64,000 bases of DNA. Origin: Klebsiella pneumoniae. GTDB lineage: Bacteria; Desulfobacterota; Binatia; Bin18. The notes under the pieces are model-generated. The model had not been told where the DNA came from, ran no database searches, and saw only the letters and a program-made list of their open reading frames with translations. Each line of letters begins with the position of its first letter. Within the stretch, counting starts at the first letter, position 1. A program made the position numbers and the translations under genes. This document shows, in pieces, positions 9,227 through 17,880 of the stretch. The stretch spans positions 1 through 64,000 of the forward strand of contig CAMBFS010000001.1 in NCBI GenBank assembly GCA_945865755.1. The letters are read 5' to 3'.

Positions 9227-10774
9227 TCATTGACTCGGCTCAAGGATGCGACAGATTGCCTGGTTGGCCACCCCGCGCGGCGCATCGACCCGCGCGGGTT
9301 TGACGTTTCGCAGGTACACCTGGCCCCCATGCCCGAACTCTCGCACATTGCTTGGGGCTTGGCTTAATCGGTCCACGAACTCGGCCTCAAGGGTCGGCTC
9401 CCACACCTTGGCCAATTCCATCGCTCGGGCCGCATAGCGGAGGATTTGCGTGGATTCGAGTCCCGCGATGTCATCGAAAAACCACCCGCAACTCGTGAAC
9501 ATCAACAGACGGTGATGTTGCATTTCCAAAAGTTTCAGCGCGAGGGTCTTTTCCTTTTGCGCAAGACCGCGGGTTGCGTGCTGGTGGAAGAACGCATCGA
9601 TCCGTTCAGTCGTGCGTTCAAGCAGCACGTCAATGTAGGCGTTTCGTGCCACCCACGGATCACGGAGCAAACCAGCCGCCTGCTGCTCGAAGAGCGGGTC
9701 GAGGAGCGCCTGTAGCCAGTTAAGGGTTTCGCGGAGAGGAGCCCGCCATTGCTGGGTCCAGCCCGATGCGCTCCCCATGTGACACCCGCAATCCGCCCGC
9801 CAGCGTTCGACACCGTGCGCGCAACTCCACGACGTGTTCTCGTGAATCTCCACTTCCCAGCTTGGGGGATGTAAGGCCAGGTACTCCCCATAGTTGGTGA
9901 CGCGCGCAAGCCCACGTCGTTCCAACTCGCGCAGGGCAAAGGCGAGGGCCATTTCCCCGAACCGATGATGATGTCCATACGTTTCACCGTCGGTGGCGAC
10001 ATGGACCAGTTGCGGCTCATCGGTGTCGGAACGAAAGGCCGCCGTCAGGCGTTCACGAAAATGGTCTCCACTATCAAGCAGTCGCTCGAACGCCACGCCA
10101 CGTGCGAGTTCCGCGTTATAGAAAAACAGCACGATCTGTTTGCCACTAGGGAGACGACAGAGATAGGGATGACGGGTCTCGACCGTGTCAGCGTTGACAT
10201 CGCGCCATTCGGAGTGAACAAGCGGACGGACCCGTTTCGCCTGGTGCGGCGCGAGGATGGTAAACGCAATACCGTGCGCGGCGAGTGTTTCCAAAGTTGG
10301 CACATCAACCGCGGTCTCCGGCAACCACATCCCTTCAGGCGCACGGCCAAACCGATGCACGAACTCTCGGACTCCCCAAGCCACATGCGTCTCTTGGTCG
10401 CGCGCCGTGGCCAGCGGCAGAATCGCATGGCCATACGCCTGCGCGATCGCATTCCCGTGTCCAGCGTGCCGCTCCCGGCTCACTCGATCCGCGGCGACAA
10501 TCTCCGCGAGCAATTCTGGTTCATGGCGCGCGAACCACGAGGTCAGGGTCGGACCAAAGTTAAAACTGAGAGAGGCGTAATTATTCACGATCTCGGTAAT
10601 CTGGTCTTTATGACCAAGCAACCGCGCCGCGGCATTGGGCCAGTAGCATTCAGCGGTGATCCGCGCGTTCCAGTCATGGTAGGGCGCCGCCGAGTCCTGG
10701 ACTTCAATGGTCTCGAGCCACGGATTCTCGCGTGGGGGTTGGTAGAAATGGCCGTGCAGGCAAACGTAACGCAT
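9227..10774 (-). CDS. GH57-family glycoside hydrolase with DUF3536-type region
   Basis: About 515 residues from the ATG at 10774, which gives the family-typical start MRYVCLHGHFYQPPRENPW. The frame is open to 10825, but that part overlaps mug. The GH57 fold is indicated by HGHFYQPPREN, YNDAAPYHDW-like and ECYWPNAAARLL, GNAIAQAYGHAILPL, GMWLPETAVD and ATDGETYGHHH. GH57 enzymes act on alpha-glucans (amylase, branching or glucanotransferase activities). The C-terminal TSCGWFFDDIAGLESTQIL is the usual start of DUF3536. The protein stops soon after it, which is short for this family, so it may be truncated by a frameshift. It probably shares an operon with the upstream mug. Confidence 0.85.
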   Translation of the reverse strand: MRYVCLHGHFYQPPRENPWLETIEVQDSAAPYHDWNARITAECYWPNAAARLLGHKDQITEIVNNYASLSFNFGPTLTSWFARHEPELLAEIVAADRVSRERHAGHGNAIAQAYGHAILPLATARDQETHVAWGVREFVHRFGRAPEGMWLPETAVDVPTLETLAAHGIAFTILAPHQAKRVRPLVHSEWRDVNADTVETRHPYLCRLPSGKQIVLFFYNAELARGVAFERLLDSGDHFRERLTAAFRSDTDEPQLVHVATDGETYGHHHRFGEMALAFALRELERRGLARVTNYGEYLALHPPSWEVEIHENTSWSCAHGVERWRADCGCHMGSASGWTQQWRAPLRETLNWLQALLDPLFEQQAAGLLRDPWVARNAYIDVLLERTTERIDAFFHQHATRGLAQKEKTLALKLLEMQHHRLLMFTSCGWFFDDIAGLESTQILRYAARAMELAKVWEPTLEAEFVDRLSQAPSNVREFGHGGQVYLRNVKPARVDAPRGVANQAICRILEPSQ

Positions 10775-10793
10775 GTGATGGTGCTCTGGCCGA

Positions 10794-11351
10794 CTACGAC
10801 TCGGCACTCCGTACATTGTCGACATATTCCTTCAAGTCGCGTAACGCCGCCACGATCATCGCAAGCGAGTAGCGCGCATTCCGCGGGCTCGTGGACGGAA
10901 TCACAAACACCGACGCGCCACCAAACTGTTGGGCGTGTGTCCCTGGGCTCTTCTCGGTACCACAACAAATCCGATACCCGGTAAGACCAATAAAGCAGAT
11001 CACGCGCGGTTGATAGCGTTCAATTTTTTCTCGCAATACTTTCGCGCCACGGCGAAACTCGGTGGTCGACACTTCGTGGATGCCGTGGGTTGGCCGTTTC
11101 ACGATGTCGGTCAACCCAATGCCCCATTCTAAAAGACGGGCATCGTCCTCCGGTCCAATCGACTCGGGAGTCAGGCCAGAGAGCGACAGCGCGGGCCAGA
11201 ACCGATTCTGTTTATAGGCGAAGTAGTGCCCCACTTGGGCGGAATAGAGCCCAGGGTTGAGGCCGACAAACACCAGGTCGAGCCCTGCGCTCAGATAATC
11301 GGGCAGGGTCGCGGCGGATTTGGCGTTCTTCGAGGTCTTCGGGTGTGGCAT
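10794..11351 (-). CDS. mug: G/U mismatch-specific uracil-DNA glycosylase (Mug/TDG family)
   Basis: Base-excision repair enzyme that removes uracil or thymine opposite guanine. The about 185-residue protein has the active-site motif VGLNPGLYSA (Asn of G-NPG) and the C-terminal DNA-intercalation loop region PSTSPRNARYS. ATG at 11351 gives MPHPKTSKN; a TTG five codons upstream is the alternative, and neither has a strong ribosome site. The gene is in a tight minus-strand run behind the squalene/phytoene synthase gene, with only about 30 nt between them. Confidence 0.88.
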   Translation of the reverse strand: MPHPKTSKNAKSAATLPDYLSAGLDLVFVGLNPGLYSAQVGHYFAYKQNRFWPALSLSGLTPESIGPEDDARLLEWGIGLTDIVKRPTHGIHEVSTTEFRRGAKVLREKIERYQPRVICFIGLTGYRICCGTEKSPGTHAQQFGGASVFVIPSTSPRNARYSLAMIVAALRDLKEYVDNVRSAES

Positions 11352-11380
11352 TGGGTGGTCCAACAAGGCATCGCGAGCGT

Positions 11381-12439
11381 CTATCCGACGATGCCTACGC
11401 CTTTACAGAGCTGTCCATAGTAGCGGTCCAGCGCGCGATCCGACCACACGGTCAGCAGCGACCGGAGCAGAATCCCATACACCTGGGCCCGCGCGATTTT
11501 CACGCGGGCCCGCGGGTCAAGGAGTCGTGACGAGTGACGAATCGCGGTCAATGTCGAGACGCCAATCAGCAGCGGCCAGGCGCACGCCAAGCGCAACCGC
11601 CATTCGCGCCGTGGAATCGCGAGCGTGTAGGCCCACCCTTCGCGATAGTGACTCAGGGTGAGATCGAGCAATTCGTCGATCAGCGGTCGCACCCGCTCAA
11701 GCGTCCCGGCTTGGAGAACCTCTTCGGGTCGCACGCCTAAGGCCGCGAGATCGACGCGCGGGAGATAGCAGCGCCCAATGCGCGCGTCATGGGCGAGATC
11801 GCGCAGGATGTTGGTCAATTGGAGCCCTTTGCCAAACCGCACCCCCTTGATCGCCATCGCGGCAACGTCCCAGTGCTGTAATGTCGGCAGATGCGCGACC
11901 GTGATCTTGGTCCAGAACTCGCCAACACATCCAGCCACGAAATAGGTATACCGATCAAGGTCGGCTCGGGTCTCCAGCGCCACGACTTTCCCTTCCTCTT
12001 CGGCGGGGAACACCGAGAGGTCCATTTGCATCCCCTGCGTGAGCGTCAGCACCAACTCACGGATGCGCCGTTGATCGTCCACCGTTTGCGTGGCCAGGAG
12101 GGTAAAGCACTCCGGCAAATGCGTCAGGAGTGCTCGCTCGCTCGGATTTTGCTGATGATCGGTGAGCTCGTGGAGATCGTGCTGGAGATGCCGCACAGCG
12201 GTCGCATCGTTCTCGGCGAATGCGGTGCGGTAGCGTTCCAGGTACGTCTGGCGGCGGTCTCGTGGCACAATGGCGGTATCCGCGATCGTGTCGGCGGCAC
12301 GACAAAACAAATAGGCGAGTCCAAGAGCAGGACGCACGGGACGCGGGAGCACCCATAGGCTCAGATAGAAGGACCGACTGACGCGCGGCAGAATCTGTTG
12401 GAAAAGTGCTGCCGCCGCAGCGGGCTCGACGCTATTCAT
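11381..12439 (-). CDS. Squalene/phytoene synthase family protein
   Basis: Head-to-head prenyltransferase of isoprenoid synthesis, condensing two prenyl diphosphates. About 352 residues from ATG 12439 (MNSVEPAAAAAL). Both aspartate-rich metal-binding motifs are present: DTIAD in CRAADTIADTA and DLAHD in NILRDLAHDARIG. YFVAGCVGEFW and LPRVSRSFYLSLWVLP fit a bacterial squalene synthase more than a phytoene synthase, pointing to hopanoid or sterol-like lipids, although no cyclase is in the window. The frame is open upstream to 12628 through the rdgB gene, which is overlap artefact; a TTG codon just upstream is an alternative start. Confidence 0.87.
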   Translation of the reverse strand: MNSVEPAAAAALFQQILPRVSRSFYLSLWVLPRPVRPALGLAYLFCRAADTIADTAIVPRDRRQTYLERYRTAFAENDATAVRHLQHDLHELTDHQQNPSERALLTHLPECFTLLATQTVDDQRRIRELVLTLTQGMQMDLSVFPAEEEGKVVALETRADLDRYTYFVAGCVGEFWTKITVAHLPTLQHWDVAAMAIKGVRFGKGLQLTNILRDLAHDARIGRCYLPRVDLAALGVRPEEVLQAGTLERVRPLIDELLDLTLSHYREGWAYTLAIPRREWRLRLACAWPLLIGVSTLTAIRHSSRLLDPRARVKIARAQVYGILLRSLLTVWSDRALDRYYGQLCKGVGIVG

Positions 12440-12473
12440 GCGGCCCAAGACATACGCCGCGAGGTTCTCCGCG

Positions 12474-13022
12474 TCAACGGGAAGCGAGCAGACCGGAGGC
12501 GCGCAGTTGCTCCAGCGCCAATCGTCGCATGGAAAACCGATCTTTTTCCTCGGCGGACATTTCGGCGAACGTGCGTTCACTGCCAAGTGGTTGAAAGATC
12601 GCATCCCAACCAAAACCACCGTTCCCACGGGGAGTATGGGGAATACTCCCCGTCACCGTGCCAGGAAACACACGCAGGATGGTACCATCACAGTACGCGA
12701 AGAGCGTGCTTGCGGTCGCCGCGCGGTTCTCCTCTCCTTGTAAGAGTCGGCAGAGGCCATCGGTCCCTACGGTCGAAAGAAACCACTTCACCAACGCCCC
12801 GGGCAAGCCGTGCCACGCGGCGAACGTAAGGCCCGTGTCTTCCACTAACACGGGCTGTCGCACCTGGGTGTACGCGTGTGTCACTTTGTGGATGACGACG
12901 GGCTCAAGAGCAATGTCTTGAATCTCATCAAGCGCGAGGCTCGCGCGTGTCAACCGCTGTCCGAGCAGGCGCTCGACTTCCGCCAACTTATTTTCACTAC
13001 TGGTGATAAACGTGAGTGCGAT
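12474..13022 (-). CDS. rdgB: XTP/dITP diphosphatase (RdgB/HAM1 family) with no ordinary start codon
   Basis: House-cleaning nucleotide pyrophosphatase that hydrolyses non-canonical purine triphosphates. The frame contains the substrate-loop motif TFITSSENKLAEVE and VEDTGL. The first ordinary start in frame is a TTG at 12986, which would remove the essential FITSSENK segment. The coding-like sequence continues upstream as IALTFITSSENK, but no ATG, GTG or TTG occurs before the def stop. AAGGG lies 7 nt before an ATC codon at 13022; this is taken here as a putative non-canonical start, with CTG at 13046 as another option. About 182 residues, slightly short for the family. Confidence 0.75.
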   Translation of the reverse strand: MALTFITSSENKLAEVERLLGQRLTRASLALDEIQDIALEPVVIHKVTHAYTQVRQPVLVEDTGLTFAAWHGLPGALVKWFLSTVGTDGLCRLLQGEENRAATASTLFAYCDGTILRVFPGTVTGSIPHTPRGNGGFGWDAIFQPLGSERTFAEMSAEEKDRFSMRRLALEQLRASGLLASR

Positions 13023-13056
13023 GGTGCCGCCCTTTTTTCTCCCCAGCGGGCGAGTG

Positions 13057-13590
13057 TTAGCTTTTCACCCCGTACCGCTGCCACTCCAGCAAATAACAGA
13101 GGGTCTCCAAGGATGGCATGCGGTCGAGGTACACCTTGCCTTGGAGATGGTCGTTTTCATGTTGAATGACCCGCGCGTGGAAGTCGCGGGCCACGAAATC
13201 AAGCGGCTCGCCGTGGCGGTCCAGGGCCTCCACACGCAACTCGCGATACCGCGGCGCGACTCCGCGCATATCAGGCACGCTCAGACAGCCTTCCCATCCG
13301 TCCACTGTTTCCTGGTTGAGGATGGTCACTCGTGGGTTGATGAGGACGGTTAAAGGAACCGCGGGAGCATCTGGATAGCGTGGCGGTTTGTTGACTTCGA
13401 GAACGGCCACCTGCTGGGACACATGCACCTGCGGAGCCGCGAGCCCCACGCCATCGTATTCGTACATGGTCTCGACCATGTCATTGATAAACTGTTGGAA
13501 CCGTGGCGTGGCGATGTCCTCCACCGGGACTTGTTCAGCCACGCGACGTAACACCGGATGTCCCAAACGCGAGACTTTCAGAATCGCCAT
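13057..13590 (-). CDS. def: Peptide deformylase
   Basis: Removes the formyl group from the N-terminal methionine of new proteins. 177 residues with all three signature motifs: GVGLAAPQV, EGCLSVP (metal-ligand Cys) and QHENDHLQG (HExxH-type metal ligands and catalytic Glu). AGGGG precedes the ATG. It is followed closely by the RdgB-like gene. Confidence 0.95.
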   Translation of the reverse strand: MAILKVSRLGHPVLRRVAEQVPVEDIATPRFQQFINDMVETMYEYDGVGLAAPQVHVSQQVAVLEVNKPPRYPDAPAVPLTVLINPRVTILNQETVDGWEGCLSVPDMRGVAPRYRELRVEALDRHGEPLDFVARDFHARVIQHENDHLQGKVYLDRMPSLETLCYLLEWQRYGVKS

Positions 13591-13606
13591 GGTCTTTCCC
13601 CTCCTC

Positions 13607-14242
13607 TCAACCGTTTTTCCGTGCCGAGGTGTTCGCTTCCGCGGGCTGGAAGGCGTAGACGCGATGCCCTTGCCGATACTGCGCCATAAGCTGCACCACC
13701 TCCCAGCGGTCGATGATGATACATCCCGCTCGTCGTGCCACGTAGCGCGCGAGTACGGTCACGGCTCGGCTGGTCATCACCATCGACCGTTGACATCCGT
13801 AGAGACGCATGGCGGTCAGGGTTGTGTCGATTTCCGCTGTCGTCACGCGACAGCGCAAGAGGCGACACGCGACACTCTCAGCTCCCCTCGTCATTACCAG
13901 AAGATCGGCTCGACGATTCTCCGCTTGTCGAGCTTGCAAGATCCCGTATCCTTGCGCGCGCAGCAGGTCGGTCACATAGCGCAGGAAGTCTTCTTCGCTC
14001 CTGGTTTCGAGATCAAGCAAAAGAGACAGGTGCTGGCGACGACGGTCCTGCTCTTCATAGAGTTTCCACGCGCCGAGGCCGCCGCCAATCAGCACCACGG
14101 CAAGAAACCAATTCCCGTGGAACACCACCGTGGTAAAAGCAACCAATACCAACGCGGCGGTCACTTTGAACGTGAGGCCACGCACGCTTTTCTTTTGGCG
14201 CAGACGCTGGTCGATTATTGTGGGGATGGCCTGGTCCAGCAT
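13607..14242 (-). CDS. Membrane-anchored Mrr-like (restriction-endonuclease fold) protein
   Basis: About 211 residues from ATG 14242, which has AGGA six nt upstream; an earlier ATG at 14266 would overlap the preceding gene. Two hydrophobic segments (TFKVTAALVLVAFTTVVF and LAVVLIGGGLGAWKL) are followed by an Mrr_cat-like domain: LDLETRSEEDFLRYVTDLLRAQGYG, ADLLVMTRG, and the C-terminal VTVLARYVARRAGCIIIDR. In active Mrr-type nucleases the second strand carries Q/E-x-K; here the corresponding VACRLLRC lacks it, so nuclease activity is doubtful. Function unknown. It lies 11 nt behind the metallo-beta-lactamase gene. Confidence 0.65.
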   Translation of the reverse strand: MLDQAIPTIIDQRLRQKKSVRGLTFKVTAALVLVAFTTVVFHGNWFLAVVLIGGGLGAWKLYEEQDRRRQHLSLLLDLETRSEEDFLRYVTDLLRAQGYGILQARQAENRRADLLVMTRGAESVACRLLRCRVTTAEIDTTLTAMRLYGCQRSMVMTSRAVTVLARYVARRAGCIIIDRWEVVQLMAQYRQGHRVYAFQPAEANTSARKNG

Positions 14243-14253
14243 ATCCGTCCTAC

Positions 14254-15213
14254 TTATGCGCAACACATATCCGGCTCACCCGCCTCATGTCCATGCCATT
14301 CAGCTCGCAGTTCTCGCATGCCGTCAAACATCCGCATGGTATCAAGCGGGAGGTGCAACTCATTGCGAAATTCCTGGTACAATCGCATGATATTCGGCAA
14401 GATACGTTCCGGTTCACGCCACCGGGCATAAATACCGAGCTTCACATCACGGGCGGCCTGTTCGGCGGTCATCCCCGCATCGAAGCGTTTCTTCGCTTCG
14501 CGCCGCACCAAGGCCAGGTACGCGCGCATTTCACGCAGCTCTTTTTTGCCGCCAATCGGACCATGCCCCGGCACAATGGTCTCCACATCCATCTTCAGAA
14601 TACGATCGGCGACTTTGATCCAATTGCCAACATGCCCCTGAAAGGCGAGCGGTGTCACATAGTAAAAGGCGATATCGCCGGCAAACAACACTTTGTCCTT
14701 GGGCAGGTAGACGAAGGTGTCGCCAAAGGTGTGGGCTGGCCCCAAATGCCGCAGTTCAACATCACGTCCGGCTTGATGAAAAACCAACCGATCCTCAAAG
14801 GTCACTTCGGGGAGCGCCAACTTCACTTTGGAGAATTCCGCGGCGAACCGGGGGATACGTTTCCGTAGCGACTCAACCTGGAGGCCGGTGCGCGTCATCT
14901 CCTCACGGCAGAAGGTGTGGCTGACAATTTCCGCCTCACGAAACAAGGAATTGCCACCCACGTGGTCAATATGATGGTGCGTATTGACCAGCCGCGTCAC
15001 TGGTTCGCGGGTGACTTTCTTGATCTCCGTTATGAACCGCCTCGTCATGGCGGGCACCATGAGCGCGTCAACCGCCATCGTCCCCTCTTTGTCGAGCAGG
15101 AGACCCGCGTTGCTCACGCCGAGTTCGCCATACGCCTGAATGTAGGCAAAGACTTTCGGAGCGACTTCTTCGAGCCCGGTTTTGTACCCTTCGGGAGTAA
15201 TCCAGTTGTTCAT
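14254..15213 (-). CDS. Metallo-beta-lactamase fold hydrolase
   Basis: 319-residue MBL-superfamily hydrolase with the dinuclear metal site HHHIDHVGG, the GPAHTFGDT histidine, the FAGDIAFY aspartate and VPGHGP. The C-terminal part (from about residue 215) is helical. No signal peptide is visible. This subfamily often acts on thioesters, phosphoesters or organophosphates; the substrate cannot be told from sequence. It is preceded by a double heptad repeat that separates it from the alpha/beta hydrolase gene. Confidence 0.85.
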   Translation of the reverse strand: MNNWITPEGYKTGLEEVAPKVFAYIQAYGELGVSNAGLLLDKEGTMAVDALMVPAMTRRFITEIKKVTREPVTRLVNTHHHIDHVGGNSLFREAEIVSHTFCREEMTRTGLQVESLRKRIPRFAAEFSKVKLALPEVTFEDRLVFHQAGRDVELRHLGPAHTFGDTFVYLPKDKVLFAGDIAFYYVTPLAFQGHVGNWIKVADRILKMDVETIVPGHGPIGGKKELREMRAYLALVRREAKKRFDAGMTAEQAARDVKLGIYARWREPERILPNIMRLYQEFRNELHLPLDTMRMFDGMRELRAEWHGHEAGEPDMCCA

Positions 15214-15231
15214 AATTCATCCAAGGAACTG

Positions 15232-15304
15232 GGATTTCGGATGTCGGATGTCGGATTTAGAGGAAAAATCAACACCCAACACCCAACACCCAACACCCAA
15301 CACC
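15232..15304. repeat. Two adjacent heptad repeat tracts
   Basis: GGATTTC, GGATGTC, GGATGTC, GGATTTA occupy 15232-15259. Then AACACCC is repeated four times plus AACACC at 15271-15304. The tract fills the gap between the alpha/beta hydrolase stop (15309) and the MBL-fold gene. Confidence 0.9.
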
Positions 15305-15308
15305 ATCC

Positions 15309-16103
15309 TTACGCGCGGCTGAAATCCACGCCAGCAAGAAAGGCAAGCAATGTCTGCTGAAACAGGAGCGGTTTTTCCACCGGCACCACATGCCCACAAT
15401 CAGGAATCATCAGCAAGCGTGCGCGCGGAATCCCCCGACTGAGCTTGACGGACCCGCCTGGCGGTGTGAGCACGTCTTCACGTCCTTGGAGAATCAGCGT
15501 CGGCGACTGAATGCGACCCAATTCCGCGGTCCAGTTGTAGGAGCCGATAGCGCGAGCGGCGGCGGCATACGCACGGGGATCGTTGGTCGCGGTGCGTTCA
15601 GCCATCGCCTGTATGGCGTGTGGAGAACTTTTGGCGAAGCTCGGCGCGAACACACGCTGGGCGGCTTCCGTGTTGGAGGAGAACCCACGTTGTTCAATGA
15701 GAGTGGCGGTTTTTTCCCAGGCCGCCCGCGCCGCCTCACTGACCTCACTCGATGTGCTGATCAACGTGAGGGACGACACCAACTCTGGATAGTCGAGGGC
15801 AAAGCGTTGGGCGATGACACCACCCATGGAAATCCCAGCCACGTGGGTTTTGGTAATGCCCAAGGCGCGCACGAGTCCGGCTAAATCGCGCGCGAACAGT
15901 GGTGGGGTATACGGTCCGGCTGGTTTATCCGACTGCCCGAATCCGCGGACATCCCAGCGCAGGACACGATGAGCACGAGAGAGATCTGGCACGAAGGAGT
16001 CCCACTCATGCAGACTCCCGCCAAGGCCGTGGATTAGAACGAGGTCGGAGCCTTGTCCCTCTTGTTCATAATGAAGTCGCAGACCGTCAATTGTTGTATC
16101 CAT
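15309..16103 (-). CDS. Alpha/beta hydrolase (carboxylesterase/lactonase-like)
   Basis: 264-residue alpha/beta-hydrolase fold enzyme. It shows HGLGG (oxyanion-hole loop), the nucleophile elbow GISMGG, the acid in GREDVLTPP and the C-terminal CGHVVP histidine, so the triad is complete. The closest general pattern is the 3-oxoadipate enol-lactonase/esterase group, but the substrate is not determinable. No signal peptide. Confidence 0.85.
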   Translation of the reverse strand: MDTTIDGLRLHYEQEGQGSDLVLIHGLGGSLHEWDSFVPDLSRAHRVLRWDVRGFGQSDKPAGPYTPPLFARDLAGLVRALGITKTHVAGISMGGVIAQRFALDYPELVSSLTLISTSSEVSEAARAAWEKTATLIEQRGFSSNTEAAQRVFAPSFAKSSPHAIQAMAERTATNDPRAYAAAARAIGSYNWTAELGRIQSPTLILQGREDVLTPPGGSVKLSRGIPRARLLMIPDCGHVVPVEKPLLFQQTLLAFLAGVDFSRA

Positions 16104-16153
16104 CTCTCCCTCCGGCGGAAGAGCCTATAAGATTCACGCTGGCCTGCCAAGAC

Positions 16154-16200
16154 AAAAAAACGCCAGACGGACGAAAAGGAGGGAAACGTCCGCCTGGCGT
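16154..16200 (-). terminator. Intrinsic terminator
   Basis: On the minus strand, ACGCCAGGCGGACG pairs with CGTCCGTCTGGCG (one mismatch) and is followed directly by seven T residues. It lies immediately downstream of the 16227-16616 gene. Confidence 0.85.
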
Positions 16201-16226
16201 GGGGCACGAAGTGTTGTCGTCGATCG

Positions 16227-16616
16227 TCACATTTGCGGAAAGCTCCGCAGGGTTTTCCGCTTCTCTTCAGCGGCGACGTCGTTAGCGCGACAGGCTTCTT
16301 TCCGTGCTAACAATGACACGCGCAGTGAAGCGGTTTGGAACCCGAAGGTCTCGCTCAGATTGACAAAGGAAAAGGGCCATTCGCGATCATCGTCCAAGAG
16401 CCAGGCCTCTTCTTCCTGAAACTCTTCGGTGTGATGCGCATCAGGGTCCGCGGCCAAGGTCGAGTACCGCTGGAGCCCATCGGTAAAGACCGCCCATTTG
16501 AGGACTAATTCGTTCGCGGTTTCCCCAGCGGGAACGCGATCCGAGAAAAATTGATTCGATGAGAGGACGTCTGTCCAGTGTAACGAGAGGAACATATTGT
16601 CGATAAAAGTTGTCAT
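16227..16616 (-). CDS. Hypothetical acidic protein
   Basis: About 129 residues starting MTTFIDNMFLSLHW at ATG 16616; a GTG four codons upstream is the alternative. AAAGGAG lies upstream and a strong terminator follows, so it is a real monocistronic gene. The chain is aspartate- and glutamate-rich in the middle (EEFQEEEAWLLDDDREW). No domain is recognised and no membrane segment is present. Confidence 0.6.
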   Translation of the reverse strand: MTTFIDNMFLSLHWTDVLSSNQFFSDRVPAGETANELVLKWAVFTDGLQRYSTLAADPDAHHTEEFQEEEAWLLDDDREWPFSFVNLSETFGFQTASLRVSLLARKEACRANDVAAEEKRKTLRSFPQM

Positions 16617-16924
16617 CCTCAGCCCCACTCCTTTCTTCTCGTCTTCGTATGAGCAAAATAGAGGCCAGCTCTACACCCACGGAACGATTCTCTCCACTGT
16701 CCATCCTACAAGCGAAAAACCTATTGATTTTCTTGAAAAACCAGGCCGCTGTGTCACTCGACCGTGACACCCTCGCGCGCTTGACTTTGGGAAAATACGC
16801 GCCAAAATCACAACGCTCTTTGGCAAAAAAATAACAACCACAAGGATTTATACCTGCGTGGGGTTGCTTTCAGGGAAACGAGTGCATAGCCTTGGTCAAA
16901 TTTTCCCTGACGAGAGGGAGTATC

Positions 16925-17827
16925 GTGAACGCATCAGTGAAACTTATTGAGCAAGTCGTCCCTGCCACTGTCAGTATTCAGGCCTCGGTTCCGCAGCAGC
17001 ATCATTCGGCCATGTTGTTAGGGACGGAGCGGATGGGGTCAGGAGCGATCATTGACCCGACCGGGTACATCCTGACGGTCAACTATATCGTCATTGGGGC
17101 AACGTCCATCCAGGTTCTTCTCCTTGATAATACCCAGCATGAGGCGGAAATTGCCGCGCAAGACTTCACGACGGGAATCGCGGTCCTGAAAATTTCGGGG
17201 GGAAGCTTTCCTCCCGCTCCTCTCAGCTCTTCCATAGACCTCACTCCAGGCGACGACGTCTTTATGGTGGCCAGCTCTGGTGAAGATGGCGGCAGACGGG
17301 TCAGTGGCGGTGCCATCATGTCCGCCGCGCCTTTTGATGCGTACTGGGAATATGCCACGGACCGCGCCCTGATCTGCACGGCGATGAATCCCGGCCCTGG
17401 TGGGGGGCCGATGTTCGACATGAAAGGGCGCATGGTGGGGGTCACCTCCCTCAATCTCAATGAGGTCGGACGCTTTTCCTTAGCCATTCCCGTCGAACAT
17501 TTTCTTCAGCATAAAGACGAACTCCTGCGCTACGGGCGGCGCGTTTCGCAACCATCCCGCGCGTGGATTGGGATGTATTCGTATACCCTCCGGGACCATC
17601 TGGTGATCGCGGGCCTGCTGCCTGGTGGGCCAGGCGATGCGGCGGGATTGAAGTCTGGCGATGTCGTGCTGGCCGTCGACAATCAGGATGTCTCGGATCG
17701 TCGCAAGTTCTACGGGCAGTTATGGGCAAAACGATCTGGAGACACGATCCTCTTTCGCGTCTTTCGCACTAAAGGGATTCGCGACGTCGCCGTCATCTCT
17801 GGCAGCGTTGAACAGTTTTTTGGCTAA
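16925..17827 (+). CDS. HtrA-like trypsin-fold/PDZ protein lacking the catalytic triad
   Basis: About 300 residues. The GTG at 16925 is chosen because GAGGGAG lies 5 nt before it. The trypsin-like fold of DegP/HtrA is clear (MGSGAIIDPTGYILTVNY, GIAVLKI, GGGPMFDMKGRMVGVTS, SLAIPV), followed by a PDZ domain (about 205-295: GLLPGGPGDAAGLKSGDVVLAVD). The three catalytic positions are replaced: His by Tyr54 (TVNYIVIG), Asp by Gly84 (TTGIAVL) and Ser by Gly159 (PGPGGGP instead of PGNSGGP). There is no signal peptide. It should therefore be a non-proteolytic cytoplasmic binding or scaffold protein. Confidence 0.85.
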   Translation: MNASVKLIEQVVPATVSIQASVPQQHHSAMLLGTERMGSGAIIDPTGYILTVNYIVIGATSIQVLLLDNTQHEAEIAAQDFTTGIAVLKISGGSFPPAPLSSSIDLTPGDDVFMVASSGEDGGRRVSGGAIMSAAPFDAYWEYATDRALICTAMNPGPGGGPMFDMKGRMVGVTSLNLNEVGRFSLAIPVEHFLQHKDELLRYGRRVSQPSRAWIGMYSYTLRDHLVIAGLLPGGPGDAAGLKSGDVVLAVDNQDVSDRRKFYGQLWAKRSGDTILFRVFRTKGIRDVAVISGSVEQFFG

Positions 17828-17880
17828 TCCCCGCCGCTCACGCGAGAACATCGACAACGGACACGGGGCAGGTAGGGTCC

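Noticed and set aside
12440-12628. Upstream extension of the squalene/phytoene synthase frame
   Set aside because: It runs through the conserved C-terminal half of the RdgB-like gene and has no ribosome site.
15271-15304. CRISPR-like short direct repeats
   Set aside because: The heptanucleotide units are contiguous, with no unique spacers between them.
16640-16834. Small plus-strand frame before the HtrA-like gene
   Set aside because: No ribosome site, no domain and composition unlike neighbouring genes; treated as non-coding.
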